Under the pieces are notes generated by a model. That model ran no database searches. It was not told where the DNA came from and worked only from the letters and a program-made list of their open reading frames with translations. DNA of 64,000 nt, from positions 62,001 through 126,000 of the forward strand of contig NZ_RSED01000004.1 of the NCBI RefSeq assembly GCF_003933735.1. The letters are read 5' to 3'. This DNA is from Aquabacterium soli. GTDB taxonomy: Bacteria; Pseudomonadota; Gammaproteobacteria; Burkholderiales; Burkholderiaceae_C. A program made the translations under genes and the position numbers. Numbering within the stretch: position 1 is the first letter of the stretch; each line of letters opens with the position of its first letter. Of this stretch, positions 8,270 to 17,431 are shown in pieces.

Positions 8270-10501
8270 ATGGCAGGCACCCGGTATCGCGTGAATAATC
8301 CCGTTGCGCCCCTCCCCTCTTCGCCATCGCATGATCTTCCCATCACCCCCGTGAACACCACGCCAGCCTTTTCGGACACCATCCCTGGTGTCCACCTGGC
8401 GGCCACGCCCGCACCCGCGCGCCCAGGCCGCCTGCTCGCCAAGCTGGTGCTGGTCAACCTGCTGCTGCTGGCACTGTTCATCGGCCTGTCGCTGCTGTCC
8501 CTGCGCTGGAGCCTGCAAAGCCACCTGGCCCGCACCGATGCAGCCACCACCAACCTGGCGCGCACGCTGCAGCAGAACATCGGATCGACCATCGACAAGC
8601 TGGACCTGGCACTGCGCCTGGCCGGCCATGTCCATGAAGAACGTTTGCAGCATGGCCATCCGAGCGCAGGCGATGTGAAGCAGTCGCTGGCCGAGCACCA
8701 ACGGCTGCTGGCCGAGGGCGAAGGCCTGCGCATCACCGATGCGCAGGGCCAGGTGCTGCATGGCGCGGGCCTGCCGCTGTCCAGGATCGTCAACGTGGGA
8801 GACCGCGCCTACTTCGCGCAGGCACGCGCCGTCACCGGCGATCGGCTGATCATGTCCGAGCCGCTGCAGTCGCGCATCAGCGGCCGCTGGGTGGTCGTGC
8901 TGGCCCGGCGTCTGAGCGCGCCCGATGGCAGCTTCGCGGGCATCATCTACACCTCGCTGTCCTCGCGCCACTTCGAGCAGCTGTTCGCCAGCATCGACCT
9001 GGGCGAGCACGGCGCCGTCAGCCTGCGCACGGCCAGCATGCGCCTGGTGGCGCGGCGCACCACGCAAGGCGACAACGCCAGCGCCATCGGCAGTGACAAG
9101 GTCTCGACCGAGCTGCGCCAGGCGCTGCGCAGGTCACCACAAGGCGGCAACTACACCGCGCCCACCACCCTGGACAACATCGAGCGCATCAACCACTACG
9201 AGCGCGTTGGCCGCTACCCGCTGTACGTCGTCGTGGGCCTGGACGCCGGCGAGCAACTGGCCTCCTGGCGCCTGCAGCGCGTGCACCTGGGCCTGTACCT
9301 GCTGATCGTGGCGGCGGCCATGCTGGGATGCTCCGCGCTGATCTACCGCAGCTGGCGCCGGGACATCCAGAGCCAGCAGGCCACCGTGCAGGCCGGCCAG
9401 CGCAGCCAGGCGTTGCTGCGCACCTCCAGCGACGGCGTGCACGTGATCAACGCCCAGGGTCGCCTGGTCGAGGTGAGCGACACCTTCGGTGCCATGCTGG
9501 GCGCCACGCGCGAGCAGTTGCTGGGCACCCATCTCGGGCAATGGGATGCCGGCCTGTCCACCAAGGACCTCACGGCGCTGTACACCCCCATCGAGCCCAA
9601 CCGCTACGGCAAGTTCAGCAGCGTGCACCGCCGCGTGGACGGCAGCCTGCTGGCGGTGGAGGTGAGCACCATGGGCGTGTTGCTGGACGGCGAGCCCTTG
9701 CTGTTCTGCGCCTCACGAGACGTGACCGATCGCAAGACGGCCGCACGCGAACACGCGGCGCGGTTGGTGGCCGAGCAGCAGGCCCGCGCCCTGAGCGAAC
9801 GCGTGTCGGAGCGCGAGGAGTTCGTCCGCATCCTGGCCCATGAGGTGCGCCAGCCTTTGAACAATGCCTCTGCGGCCCTGCAGGGTGCCCGCGCGGCGCT
9901 GGCAGATCGCCACAGGCCGCCGCCCGCCGGGCAGGAATCCACCGGGGTGGCCGACGCCGTGCAGCGTGCCCAGTCCGTGATCGGACAGATCGTCGCGTCG
10001 CTGAACAACACCCTGGCGGCCACCGCCCTGCTGGCCAGCCCTGACCGCATCGAATGCCACGACACCGATGTCGACACCCTGATCGAACTCAGCCTGGGCG
10101 ATCTCGACCCACAAGCGCGCCACCGCGTGCGCATCGTGCGGCAGTCCGCCACGCGCACGGCCTCGATGGACATGGGACTGGTGCGCCTGGCCCTGCGCAA
10201 CCTGCTGGGCAACGCCCTGGCCTATTCACCCCCCGACACCGATGTGGTGCTGCGCGTGAGCGACAGCGACGACCCGCTGGCACTGGTGTTGGAGGTGCTG
10301 GACCAGGGCCCGGGCGTGCCGGCATCCCTGCAACCACGCCTGTTCGAGCGCGGTGCCCGAGGCGACAACGGCGTGCCCGGCCATGGCCTGGGCCTGTTCA
10401 TCGTGCAGCGCGTGATGGTCCTGCACGGCGGCATGGTGGATCTGCGCCCCAACACGCCACAGGGCTCCATCTTCCGACTGCTGCTGCCACAGGATGGCTG
10501 A
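8270..10501 (+). CDS. membrane sensor histidine kinase (Cache-like, PAS, HisKA, HATPase_c)
   Basis: 743 residues from ATG 8270. One transmembrane helix (about 47-70), a large periplasmic region with a Cache-like core ([20 protein letters not shown]), a second membrane helix (about 340-360), a PAS domain (about 385-490), then HisKA with [12 protein letters not shown] and HATPase_c with [17 protein letters not shown] and GHGLGLFI. All kinase motifs are present. The true start is uncertain: 8270 has no close ribosome binding site, and a GTG at 8351 is an alternative that still keeps the first membrane helix. It converges on a response regulator gene only 22 bp away, its likely partner. The ligand is unknown; Cache domains commonly bind small organic molecules. 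Confidence 0.85.
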   Translation: MAGTRYRVNNPVAPLPSSPSHDLPITPVNTTPAFSDTIPGVHLAATPAPARPGRLLAKLVLVNLLLLALFIGLSLLSLRWSLQSHLARTDAATTNLARTLQQNIGSTIDKLDLALRLAGHVHEERLQHGHPSAGDVKQSLAEHQRLLAEGEGLRITDAQGQVLHGAGLPLSRIVNVGDRAYFAQARAVTGDRLIMSEPLQSRISGRWVVVLARRLSAPDGSFAGIIYTSLSSRHFEQLFASIDLGEHGAVSLRTASMRLVARRTTQGDNASAIGSDKVSTELRQALRRSPQGGNYTAPTTLDNIERINHYERVGRYPLYVVVGLDAGEQLASWRLQRVHLGLYLLIVAAAMLGCSALIYRSWRRDIQSQQATVQAGQRSQALLRTSSDGVHVINAQGRLVEVSDTFGAMLGATREQLLGTHLGQWDAGLSTKDLTALYTPIEPNRYGKFSSVHRRVDGSLLAVEVSTMGVLLDGEPLLFCASRDVTDRKTAAREHAARLVAEQQARALSERVSEREEFVRILAHEVRQPLNNASAALQGARAALADRHRPPPAGQESTGVADAVQRAQSVIGQIVASLNNTLAATALLASPDRIECHDTDVDTLIELSLGDLDPQARHRVRIVRQSATRTASMDMGLVRLALRNLLGNALAYSPPDTDVVLRVSDSDDPLALVLEVLDQGPGVPASLQPRLFERGARGDNGVPGHGLGLFIVQRVMVLHGGMVDLRPNTPQGSIFRLLLPQDG

Positions 10502-10522
10502 ACGCCAGCAGTCCGGGGGGCC

Positions 10523-11227
10523 TCAGCCTTCGATCAACTCGCCCTTGAACACATAGCCCACCCGCGACAGCGACTGCAGCGGCACGACACAATCGGTGGC
10601 CCGCTCGATGCGGCGTCTCAGGCGGTAGATGGTGGCGCTCAAGGCGTTGTCGGGCTCTTCTGACACGGGGCGTCCCAGTTGCTGGCACAGTTGCTCACGC
10701 GTGACCGACTGGCCCTGGGCCGTCAGGAAGCACGCCATCACGGCCATGTCCAGGTCGCTCATGTCGATCCGCACGCCATCGGGCGCCACCAACTGGGCGG
10801 CGCGGCGGTCGAGCATCCAGGCCGATGAGCGCCCACGGGTGGCGGCAACACGCCGGTGCACCGCGCGGATGACCACCGCCACCTGCTCGAAGTTGACCGG
10901 CTTGGCCAGGTACATGTCGGCGCCGGCATCCACCACCGAGGCGAAGACATCGGGCGCCACGCGCCCGGACACCACCAGAACCCCCACCTGCGTGCGCTTG
11001 CGCAGCACGCGGATGAGCTCCAGGCCATCGATGCCGGGCAGCATCAGATCGACCAGGTAGAAGCCGTGGCGGAAAGGCTCGTGATCGGCCAGCAGTTCGG
11101 CACTGTCGGCATACCGGTGCACACGCACGCCGGCGGTGCTGAGGTATTGGGCCAGGAACTCGCTGTACTCCGGATCGTCATCGACCAGGGCCAGGGAGTC
11201 GGGCAAGGAGGCGGTATCAAAGGACAT
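10523..11227 (-). CDS. OmpR/PhoB-type response regulator
   Basis: 234 residues. The receiver domain (about 10-125) has the acidic pair in VDDDPEYS, phospho-Asp in YLVDLMLPGIDG and LAKPVNF near its end. The C-terminal winged helix (about 140-232) has the pattern of the OmpR family, including NALSATIYRLRRRIE and RVGYVFKG. It is convergent with the membrane kinase at 8270-10501 and should be phosphorylated by it. The divergent region upstream (11228-11508) carries the chemoreceptor promoter, so this regulator may also act there; that is speculation. Confidence 0.88.
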   Translation of the reverse strand: MSFDTASLPDSLALVDDDPEYSEFLAQYLSTAGVRVHRYADSAELLADHEPFRHGFYLVDLMLPGIDGLELIRVLRKRTQVGVLVVSGRVAPDVFASVVDAGADMYLAKPVNFEQVAVVIRAVHRRVAATRGRSSAWMLDRRAAQLVAPDGVRIDMSDLDMAVMACFLTAQGQSVTREQLCQQLGRPVSEEPDNALSATIYRLRRRIERATDCVVPLQSLSRVGYVFKGELIEG

Positions 11228-11381
11228 CGGACAAAAGAACGGCTCGGCGCCGTGAAGGACGCACGATCAGTTACAGCACACCACATTGTGAACTGTGCTT
11301 CGTCACCCAGCACGCGGAATAGATCACGTGCAACGCGGATTTTCGCGCTTTAGGGTGTTGTTGCCACTGATCACAAATGAC

Positions 11382-11408
11382 TAAAGTGAGCGCGCTCGAT
11401 TCCGAAAA
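11382..11408 (+). promoter_or_regulatory. sigma-28 (FliA) promoter for chemoreceptor
   Basis: TAAAGTGA, an 11-bp spacer, then TCCGAAAA match the FliA consensus TAAAGTTT-N11-GCCGATAA at the key positions. It lies about 100 bp upstream of the chemoreceptor start at 11509 in the correct orientation. Confidence 0.7.
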
Positions 11409-11508
11409 CCTGGAGTGACGGGCATCCATGCCGTCACCGCCTTCGATCGCGAAGTTCGGTTTTTGATGTCAGGTTTTCGCTGCGAGCGAGAAAGTTGTAG
11501 GCCTTCAC

Positions 11509-13173
11509 ATGAGTTCGAGACCCCTCACCGTCCGCACCAGACTGCTGGGCGCCTTTGGCGCACTGGCCCTGCTCGTCCTCGTGGTGTCAGGACTCTCATT
11601 GCGATCTCTTTCAAGAAGCCACAACGACTTCTCCAACTATGTGGAGCAGACAAGCGCTCGCGTGGGCCTCGCGAACGAGGTGCGCGCCGCCGCCAATGCC
11701 CGTGCTGTCAGCGCGCGCAACCTGGTGCTCGTCAAGGACGCATCCGACCGTGGCAATGAGCAGCGCAGCGTGGTGCAGGCCCATGAGCAGATGCAGGCCG
11801 TCCTCAAGCAGCTCGGCGAGATGGTCGAGCAGACAGAAGGGGTGTCCGACAAGGAGCGCGCCCAGTTCAAGGAACTGGCCCGCATCGAATCGCAGTACGG
11901 CCCGGTGGCCCTGAACATCGTGGATCTGGCGGTGCACGACCGCCAGGAAGAAGCCATCACCAAGATGAACGCCGATTGCCGCCCGCTGCTGGCCGCGCTC
12001 ATCAAGGCCACCAACGACTACATCGCCTTGTCCACTGAGCAGGCCAAGAGCGATGAAGCTGGCGCCGAAGCCGACTACGAAGCCGATCGGGCCTTGCTGG
12101 TGACCCTCTGCGTGCTGGCCGTGGCGGCGTCCACCGGCCTGGCCATGATGATCACCCGGGGCCTCACCCGCGCGCTGGGCGCGGAACCGGCTGAACTGGG
12201 CGCCGCGGCCCGCCGCGTGGCCGAAGGCGATCTCAGCCTCATCGAGGGCGCGGAGCAGGCCCCCCGCCGCAGCGTCATGGCCTCGCTGGGCCACATGCAG
12301 GGCAGCCTGGCCGGCCTGGTCACCCAGGTACGCCAGGCCTCCGACAGCATCGCCACCGGTTCATCGCAGATTTCCAATGGCGCTTCCGACCTGTCGCAGC
12401 GCACCGAAGAGCAGGCCTCCAACCTGCAGGAAACCGCCTCGTCGATGGAAGAGCTCCACACCACGGTCAAGCACAACGCCGACACAGCGCAGCAGGCCAC
12501 CCAGCTGTCCGCATCGGCCAGCCAGGCCGCGAGCAATGGCGGCCAGGTGATGGGACAGGTGGTGAGCACCATGCAGAGCATCAGCGCCAGTTCACGCAAG
12601 ATCGGCGACATCATCGGTGTGATCGATGGCATCGCCTTCCAGACCAACATCCTGGCCTTGAATGCGGCCGTGGAAGCCGCCCGTGCGGGTGAGCAAGGCC
12701 GCGGCTTCGCCGTGGTGGCTGGCGAGGTCCGCTCGCTGGCCCAGCGCAGCGGCGAAGCCGCCAAGGAGATCCGCACCCTCATCGCGGACAGCGTGAGCCA
12801 GGTGGATGCTGGCTCGAGCCTGGTGAACCAGGCAGGCAGCGCGATGGAAGACATCGTCATGCAGGTCAAGCGCGTGGCCGACCTGATCGGCGAGATCAGC
12901 AGCGCCTCGAGCGAGCAGACATCGGGCATCGGTCAGGTCAACCTGGCCGTGGCCCAGCTGGACCAGATGACTCAGCAGAACGCCTCACTGGTGGAAGAAA
13001 GCGCCGCCGCCGCCGACAGCCTGCACCAGCAGGCCAGGCGGCTGACCGAGGCGGTGAGCGTGTTCAAGCTGTCCAACGATGGGGAGCATGGCTCTGGCAA
13101 CGGCATGCCCGCCACCTCGGGCATGGGCCGGCAAGGCGGTGGCCGCTCGCTGGTGCCGCAACTGGCGCACTGA
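11509..13173 (+). CDS. methyl-accepting chemotaxis protein (four-helix-bundle sensor)
   Basis: 554-residue transmembrane chemoreceptor of Tsr/Tar topology: membrane helix 1 (about 11-32), a periplasmic four-helix-bundle ligand domain (about 35-190) with ARNLVLVKD, membrane helix 2 (about 194-215), HAMP (about 216-270) and a signalling domain with tip [18 protein letters not shown]. The C-terminal tail is Gly/Ser-rich and lacks an NWETF-like CheR-binding pentapeptide. A sigma-28 promoter at 11382-11408 ties it to the flagellar regulon. Chemoeffector unknown. Confidence 0.92.
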   Translation: MSSRPLTVRTRLLGAFGALALLVLVVSGLSLRSLSRSHNDFSNYVEQTSARVGLANEVRAAANARAVSARNLVLVKDASDRGNEQRSVVQAHEQMQAVLKQLGEMVEQTEGVSDKERAQFKELARIESQYGPVALNIVDLAVHDRQEEAITKMNADCRPLLAALIKATNDYIALSTEQAKSDEAGAEADYEADRALLVTLCVLAVAASTGLAMMITRGLTRALGAEPAELGAAARRVAEGDLSLIEGAEQAPRRSVMASLGHMQGSLAGLVTQVRQASDSIATGSSQISNGASDLSQRTEEQASNLQETASSMEELHTTVKHNADTAQQATQLSASASQAASNGGQVMGQVVSTMQSISASSRKIGDIIGVIDGIAFQTNILALNAAVEAARAGEQGRGFAVVAGEVRSLAQRSGEAAKEIRTLIADSVSQVDAGSSLVNQAGSAMEDIVMQVKRVADLIGEISSASSEQTSGIGQVNLAVAQLDQMTQQNASLVEESAAAADSLHQQARRLTEAVSVFKLSNDGEHGSGNGMPATSGMGRQGGGRSLVPQLAH

Positions 13174-13292
13174 ACTGAACATGGATGGGGCACGCGCCTG
13201 GGGTCACATGGTGGCCTCAGAGCCATCGGCCCCGCACCTGCCACAACCCCGCGCACCGGTGCCTGCAAGCAACAGGTGCCCAAGCAGGCAAG

Positions 13293-13317
13293 AAAAAAGC
13301 CACCCTGAGGTGGCTTT
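13293..13317 (-). terminator. intrinsic terminator downstream of tRNA-Lys genes
   Basis: The arms AAAGCCACC and GGTGGCTTT pair around CTGA. On the minus strand the hairpin ends in TTTTTT, so it terminates transcription of the two tRNA-Lys genes. It may also help stop the convergent chemoreceptor transcript. Confidence 0.8.
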
Positions 13318-13371
13318 CACACTTCGGGCCGCCTGCATGTGCTTGCACACAGCAGACGACTGAAGAAATTT

Positions 13372-13447
13372 TGGTGGGCCCTGAGTGACTCGAACACTCG
13401 ACCAACGGATTAAGAGTCCGCTGCTCTACCAACTGAGCTAAGAGCCC
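13372..13447 (-). tRNA. tRNA-Lys (anticodon CTT)
   Basis: Complete 76-nt cloverleaf including the encoded CCA end. The acceptor stem is GGGCTCT/AGGGCCC with one G-U pair, the D arm is GCTC/GAGC, and the anticodon loop CTCTTAA reads AAG (Lys). The T arm is GAGTG-TTCGAGT-CACTC. U36 and A37 make it a candidate for t6A and the cyclic derivative made by TcdA. Its anticodon arm is identical to that of the next tRNA-Lys except for the wobble base. Confidence 0.97.
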
Positions 13448-13566
13448 GCTTTGCTTAAGCCCTGAGGCTGCAAGCGTTTCGAGGAATTTGGTTATCCCCG
13501 CGAAGCCTCAGATTATATACAACTTTGCGAGTGTTTGGCAAGCATCGTTGCAATGATCTGAAATTC

Positions 13567-13642
13567 TGGTGGGTCGTGCGTGACTCGAACACGCGACCAA
13601 CGGATTAAAAGTCCGCTGCTCTACCGACTGAGCTAACGACCC
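13567..13642 (-). tRNA. tRNA-Lys (anticodon TTT)
   Basis: Complete 76-nt cloverleaf with encoded CCA. The acceptor stem is GGGTCGT/ACGACCC and the anticodon loop CTTTTAA reads AAA/AAG. The T arm is GCGTG-TTCGAGT-CACGC. It starts only 28 bp after the stop of tcdA, whose product modifies A37 of tRNAs of this kind. It is 119 bp from the second tRNA-Lys gene. Confidence 0.97.
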
Positions 13643-13670
13643 CCGGAAAAGCCCAAGAGTATAGCGCGTT

Positions 13671-14480
13671 TCAGCGCTTGCCCGCGATCAGACGATTCAG
13701 AAGTTCTGCAGCGGCCACCATGCCGAAGGTGGCCGTGACCGTGACGCTGGAGCCGAAGCCGTGGCAGTTGAGGCTGCCATCGCTGGAGGCCGCTTCCGCT
13801 GGTTCGCCCACTTCGCCGTCCACCTCGCACACCGCGTCCTGAGGCGGGCGCACCGCCTCCCGTGAGAACACGCAGGTCAGGCCCATCGGGCCCTTGCGCA
13901 CGCCACCGTGGCGCTGCCGCAAGCGCTGACGCAGGCTGGCCAGCAACGGGTCATGCGTCACCTGTGCCAGGTCGGCCACTTCCAGCAGATGCGGCGACAC
14001 CTTGCCTCCAGCAGCACCCACCGCCACCACGGGCACGCCCTGCGCCTGCGCCCAGGCGGCCACCGCGGCCTTGGCACGCACCTGGTCACAGCAATCGATC
14101 ACGCCATCGAGGGGTTGCGCGCCCAGCAGCTCAGCCGCGTTCGCCTCGTCGACGAACTCTTCAACGGCATGCACCACGCAGGCAGGGTGGATCAGCGCGA
14201 TGCGGTCTTTCAAGGCCAGCACCTTGGCCTGCCCCAACGTGGGCTCCAGCGCATGCACCTGGCGGTTGATGTTGGATTCGGCGATGTGGTCCAGGTCGAT
14301 CAGCGTGAGCTCGGCCACACCGCTGCGTGCCAGGGCCTCGGCCGTCCAAGAGCCCACGCCGCCCACGCCCACCACGGCGATGCGGGCACCGCGCACACGT
14401 GCATAGCCTGCGGGCCCGTGCAGGCGTCGCAAACCGCCGAAACGGCGTTCCAGGTCGGCTTCGTCAGAGACAGGGATCAT
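13671..14480 (-). CDS. tcdA: tRNA threonylcarbamoyladenosine dehydratase
   Basis: 269-residue E1-like enzyme that cyclises t6A37 to ct6A37 in ANN-decoding tRNAs with ATP. The N-terminal Rossmann region has the nucleotide-binding loop GVGGVGS (38-44), followed by LIDLDHIAESNINRQ, typical of the TcdA/CsdL group. C-terminal positions include VCEVDGE and SLNCHGFGS. The start at 14480 gives the usual TcdA N-terminus (SDEADLERRFGGLRRL); a longer frame to 14516 is not supported. It lies between cpoB and two tRNA-Lys genes, which are expected substrates. Confidence 0.93.
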   Translation of the reverse strand: MIPVSDEADLERRFGGLRRLHGPAGYARVRGARIAVVGVGGVGSWTAEALARSGVAELTLIDLDHIAESNINRQVHALEPTLGQAKVLALKDRIALIHPACVVHAVEEFVDEANAAELLGAQPLDGVIDCCDQVRAKAAVAAWAQAQGVPVVAVGAAGGKVSPHLLEVADLAQVTHDPLLASLRQRLRQRHGGVRKGPMGLTCVFSREAVRPPQDAVCEVDGEVGEPAEAASSDGSLNCHGFGSSVTVTATFGMVAAAELLNRLIAGKR

Positions 14481-14545
14481 GTGCAGAACGGCAAAAAGAA
14501 ATGGCGGCAGACGCACACGCGCCTGCCGCCATCGTCAAGCTTGAA

Positions 14546-15352
14546 TCAACCCTTGGGCTTGGACGACGCACTGGCCAGGCGCTCACGCGCGACCAGGGCG
14601 GCTTCGGAATCCGGGTAGTTCTTGATCAGGTCGTCCAGGGCCTTGCGCGCGGCCTTGGTTTCCTTGAGCTCGGTGTGGCAGTTGGCGATGGACAGCATGG
14701 CCTCGGGCGCACGCATGTGCTGGGGCGCAGCCGTCAGCAGCGAGCGGAACACGCTGATGGACTGCTTGTAATCACGCTGGCCATAGTAGGCATTGCCCAG
14801 CCAGTACAGCGCCGATTCCTTGTATCCCGTGGCCGGATAGCGCTTGAGGAAGGTGTTCAGCGCCGCCAGGCCGCCAGCGAAATCGGCCTGGCGCAGTTGC
14901 GCCAGGGCCTCTTCGAACTGGCGCTTTTCTTCCGGGTCGGCCTGGAAGGTCTTGCCATCCAGCGTGACCGACTGGGGCTCGAGCTTGCTGACGCGGTCGT
15001 CAATCCCCTGCTGCAGGTCCTTCTGGCGCCGCTGGATCTCGGACACATCGCGCGCCAGGACCTCGTTCTGGCCACGCTGCGAGGCCATCTCGCTGCGCAG
15101 TTGCTCCAGCTGGGCGTTCATCTCCAGCAGGCTGCGCCGCAACTGGTCGACCTGGGTGCTGAGCGCCCCCAGCTTGGTGTTGAGCGCATCCTGGTCCTGC
15201 GTGCGTTGCTGACGCAGGTCCAGGATGGCCTTGCGGGCCTCATCGTCACCGAACAGGGCAGCCTGTGCCCCCGCGGTAGCCCCCAGCGCGGCCAGGGCCA
15301 CGACCAGGGGTCGCAGCACCTTCAGGCCGGACAACTCACGCAGTGCTTTCAC
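14546..15352 (-). CDS. cpoB: Tol-Pal system coordinator CpoB (YbgF)
   Basis: 268-residue periplasmic protein. It has a Sec signal peptide (about 1-31, ending GAQA), a coiled-coil trimerisation region (about 38-110) and C-terminal TPR repeats (about 140-260; ESALYWLGNAYYGQRDY, PEAMLSIANCHTELK). CpoB links outer-membrane constriction by Tol-Pal with peptidoglycan synthesis during division. Translation begins at a GTG preceded by AGGAAAGGG. It follows pal by 32 bp, so it is the last gene of tolB-pal-cpoB. Confidence 0.92.
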   Translation of the reverse strand: MKALRELSGLKVLRPLVVALAALGATAGAQAALFGDDEARKAILDLRQQRTQDQDALNTKLGALSTQVDQLRRSLLEMNAQLEQLRSEMASQRGQNEVLARDVSEIQRRQKDLQQGIDDRVSKLEPQSVTLDGKTFQADPEEKRQFEEALAQLRQADFAGGLAALNTFLKRYPATGYKESALYWLGNAYYGQRDYKQSISVFRSLLTAAPQHMRAPEAMLSIANCHTELKETKAARKALDDLIKNYPDSEAALVARERLASASSKPKG

Positions 15353-15384
15353 GACAACACCCTTTCCTGCAGATCAAAGAAGAA

Positions 15385-15945
15385 TCAACGGCCCTTGAAC
15401 TCGGCGCGGCGGTTCTTGGCCCACGCTTCTTCATTGCTGCCTTCGACGGCCGGGCGCTCCTTGCCGAAGCTCACGGCTTCGAGCTGGTTGGCCGACACGC
15501 CCAGCAGGCCCAGGGCCTTGACGGTGGCTTCGGCACGCTTTTGGCCCAGGGCCAGGTTGTATTCGCTGCCGCCGCGCGCATCGGTGTGGCCTTCAACGGT
15601 GATGTGCTTGGACTTGTTGGCGTTGAGGTACTTGGCGTAGCCGTCGACGGTGCCGCGGGCGTCTTCACGCACCACGAAGCTGTCGTAGTCGAAATAGATC
15701 ACGCGGGCCAGGTTGGCCGGCAGCGCGCTCGGGTCGATCGGTGCGGCTTCCACCGGGGCCACGGTCGAGGCGGCCGATGTGGACGTGGGCGCGTTCGAGC
15801 TGGTGGTGATGGGCGCTGGCTTGGGATCCTCGAGCTTCACGTTCGAGCCGCAGCCGACCAGCCACAGGGCCGAGCAGGCCAGGGCCACGCCGGTGGCACG
15901 GCGTGCCAGGGTCATCACGGAAGAGTCGATTTGTTGCGTGTTCAT
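15385..15945 (-). CDS. pal: peptidoglycan-associated lipoprotein Pal
   Basis: 186-residue outer-membrane lipoprotein. The lipobox is LVGC (about 29-32), followed by a Ser/Thr/Ala/Pro linker. The OmpA-like domain (about 78-186) contains YFDYDSFVV and the peptidoglycan-binding pattern VEGHTDARGGSEYNLALG with RRAEF near the end. Pal anchors the outer membrane to peptidoglycan and binds TolB. The start at 15945 gives a proper lipoprotein signal peptide; the longer frame does not. Confidence 0.95.
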   Translation of the reverse strand: MNTQQIDSSVMTLARRATGVALACSALWLVGCGSNVKLEDPKPAPITTSSNAPTSTSAASTVAPVEAAPIDPSALPANLARVIYFDYDSFVVREDARGTVDGYAKYLNANKSKHITVEGHTDARGGSEYNLALGQKRAEATVKALGLLGVSANQLEAVSFGKERPAVEGSNEEAWAKNRRAEFKGR

Positions 15946-15994
15946 CGTCAGGCTCCAGGAGTCGAATTGTTGATGGTGATCAGAGAAAGAAAGG

Positions 15995-17314
15995 TCACTT
16001 GTTGAACGGGCCCCACACGGGCTGGCGCACATCGGACTGCGAGGTGGCCAGCACCGCCTTGATGCGGCCATCGAGCGAGGTGGTCACCAGCACGTCACGG
16101 CCTTGCTGGCGCGTGGCATAGATGATGAGCTTGCCGTTGGGCGCAAAGCTGGGACGTTCGTCGTCACGGGTATCGGTCAGAGGGCGGGCATCGCCGGAGG
16201 ACAGGTCCATCAGGTGCACGCGGAAGGCGCCGCTCACCTGGCTGATGTAGGTCAGCCATTTTCCATCAGGACTGATGTTGGGGCTGATGTTATACGCCCC
16301 GCTGAAGGTGACGCGCTGCACCGAGCCGCCGCCCACCGGCACCTTGTAGACCTGAGGTCCGCCCCCCCGGTCGCTCACGAAGTAGACCAGGCTGCCATCG
16401 GGCGAGAAGGCGGCTTCGGTGTCGATGGACGAGCTGGAGGTGAGCCTGCGCGGTGCGCCTTCGCCGTCGGCGCTGATCAGGTAGAGCTGCGACACGCCGT
16501 CGCGGCTGAGCGTGACGACCAGCTGGCGCCCGTCGGGCGACCAGGCCGGCGCGCTGTTCGAGCCCTTGAAGCTGGCCAGCAGGCGGCGCTTGCCGGTGGA
16601 CACATCCTGCGAAATCACCTCGGCCTTGCCGTTCTGGAAGCTCACATACGCCAGGCGCTTGCCATCGGGCGCCCAGGCGGGCGAGATGATGGGCTGCTGG
16701 CTGGTCAGGGCCGACTGGGCGTTCTCGCCGTCGGCATCGGCCACCAGCAGGGTGTAGCGGCGCCCCGCCTTGCTGACGTAGGCGATGCGGGTGGCGAACA
16801 CGCCCTTGTCGCCCGTCAGCTTCTCGTAGATGTCGTCGGCGATGCGGTGGGCGGCCAGTCGCAGGTCGGCCGCGGGCACCACCAGGCTCTGGCCACTCAG
16901 GTCGCGCGCCTTGAGCACGTCCCACAGGCGGTAGCGCACATCGAAGCGGCCATCGGCCAGCGGGCTCACGGAGCCGGCCAGCAGCGCATCGGCGCCCTTG
17001 GTCTTCCAGTCGGGCAGCGGCGGACGCGAGACCTCGTCCAGCCGGTCGGCCGAGGCGTCGAGCGACCGGAACAATCCGCTGCGCTCGAGGTCGGCGCGCA
17101 CGATGGCGGACACGGGTTGCGGGCCACGCTGCTCATCGCGGAAGGCGCCGATGGCGATCGGGATCTGGGTGGCCCCCACCCCGCTGATCTGGACGCGGAA
17201 CTGCGCCCAGGCGGGGGTTGCCAGGCCGACCGCGCCGGCCAGCCCGAGGGCCGCCATCACATGGCGGCGAGAGCAGGTGGAAGGTGTGACAAACGGATAC
17301 GTTGGTTGTTGCAT
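15995..17314 (-). CDS. tolB: Tol-Pal system beta-propeller protein TolB
   Basis: 439-residue periplasmic protein. After the signal peptide (cleavage near TPAWA-QF) there is an N-terminal alpha/beta domain (about 45-170) and a six-bladed propeller with repeated SPDGK/APDGK blades (ISPAWAPDGK, APAWSPDGR, AAFSPDGS, ISPDGKW, SFAPNGK). The signal peptide holds two arginines before the hydrophobic core (CSRRHVMAALGLAG), which loosely resembles a twin-arginine signal. TolB binds Pal and the TolA system. tolQ, tolR and tolA are not upstream here; mqo is, separated by a terminator, so tolB needs its own promoter. Confidence 0.95.
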   Translation of the reverse strand: MQQPTYPFVTPSTCSRRHVMAALGLAGAVGLATPAWAQFRVQISGVGATQIPIAIGAFRDEQRGPQPVSAIVRADLERSGLFRSLDASADRLDEVSRPPLPDWKTKGADALLAGSVSPLADGRFDVRYRLWDVLKARDLSGQSLVVPAADLRLAAHRIADDIYEKLTGDKGVFATRIAYVSKAGRRYTLLVADADGENAQSALTSQQPIISPAWAPDGKRLAYVSFQNGKAEVISQDVSTGKRRLLASFKGSNSAPAWSPDGRQLVVTLSRDGVSQLYLISADGEGAPRRLTSSSSIDTEAAFSPDGSLVYFVSDRGGGPQVYKVPVGGGSVQRVTFSGAYNISPNISPDGKWLTYISQVSGAFRVHLMDLSSGDARPLTDTRDDERPSFAPNGKLIIYATRQQGRDVLVTTSLDGRIKAVLATSQSDVRQPVWGPFNK

Positions 17315-17381
17315 GCGCGCTCAACAGCAGGGGTTCATGACCTCGGGCCCATCAGGTCTGGACATGGAATGCTAAACGAGG

Positions 17382-17410
17382 AAAAAGTTCAGCGTCGCGC
17401 CGGCCGAACT
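17382..17410 (-). terminator. intrinsic terminator after mqo
   Basis: On the minus strand an 8-bp stem (AGTTCGGC with GCTGAACT, one G-U pair) closes a 13-nt loop and is followed by TTTTT. It separates mqo from tolB. Confidence 0.65.
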
Positions 17411-17431
17411 CAACCCTCACAAAGGCGGCGA

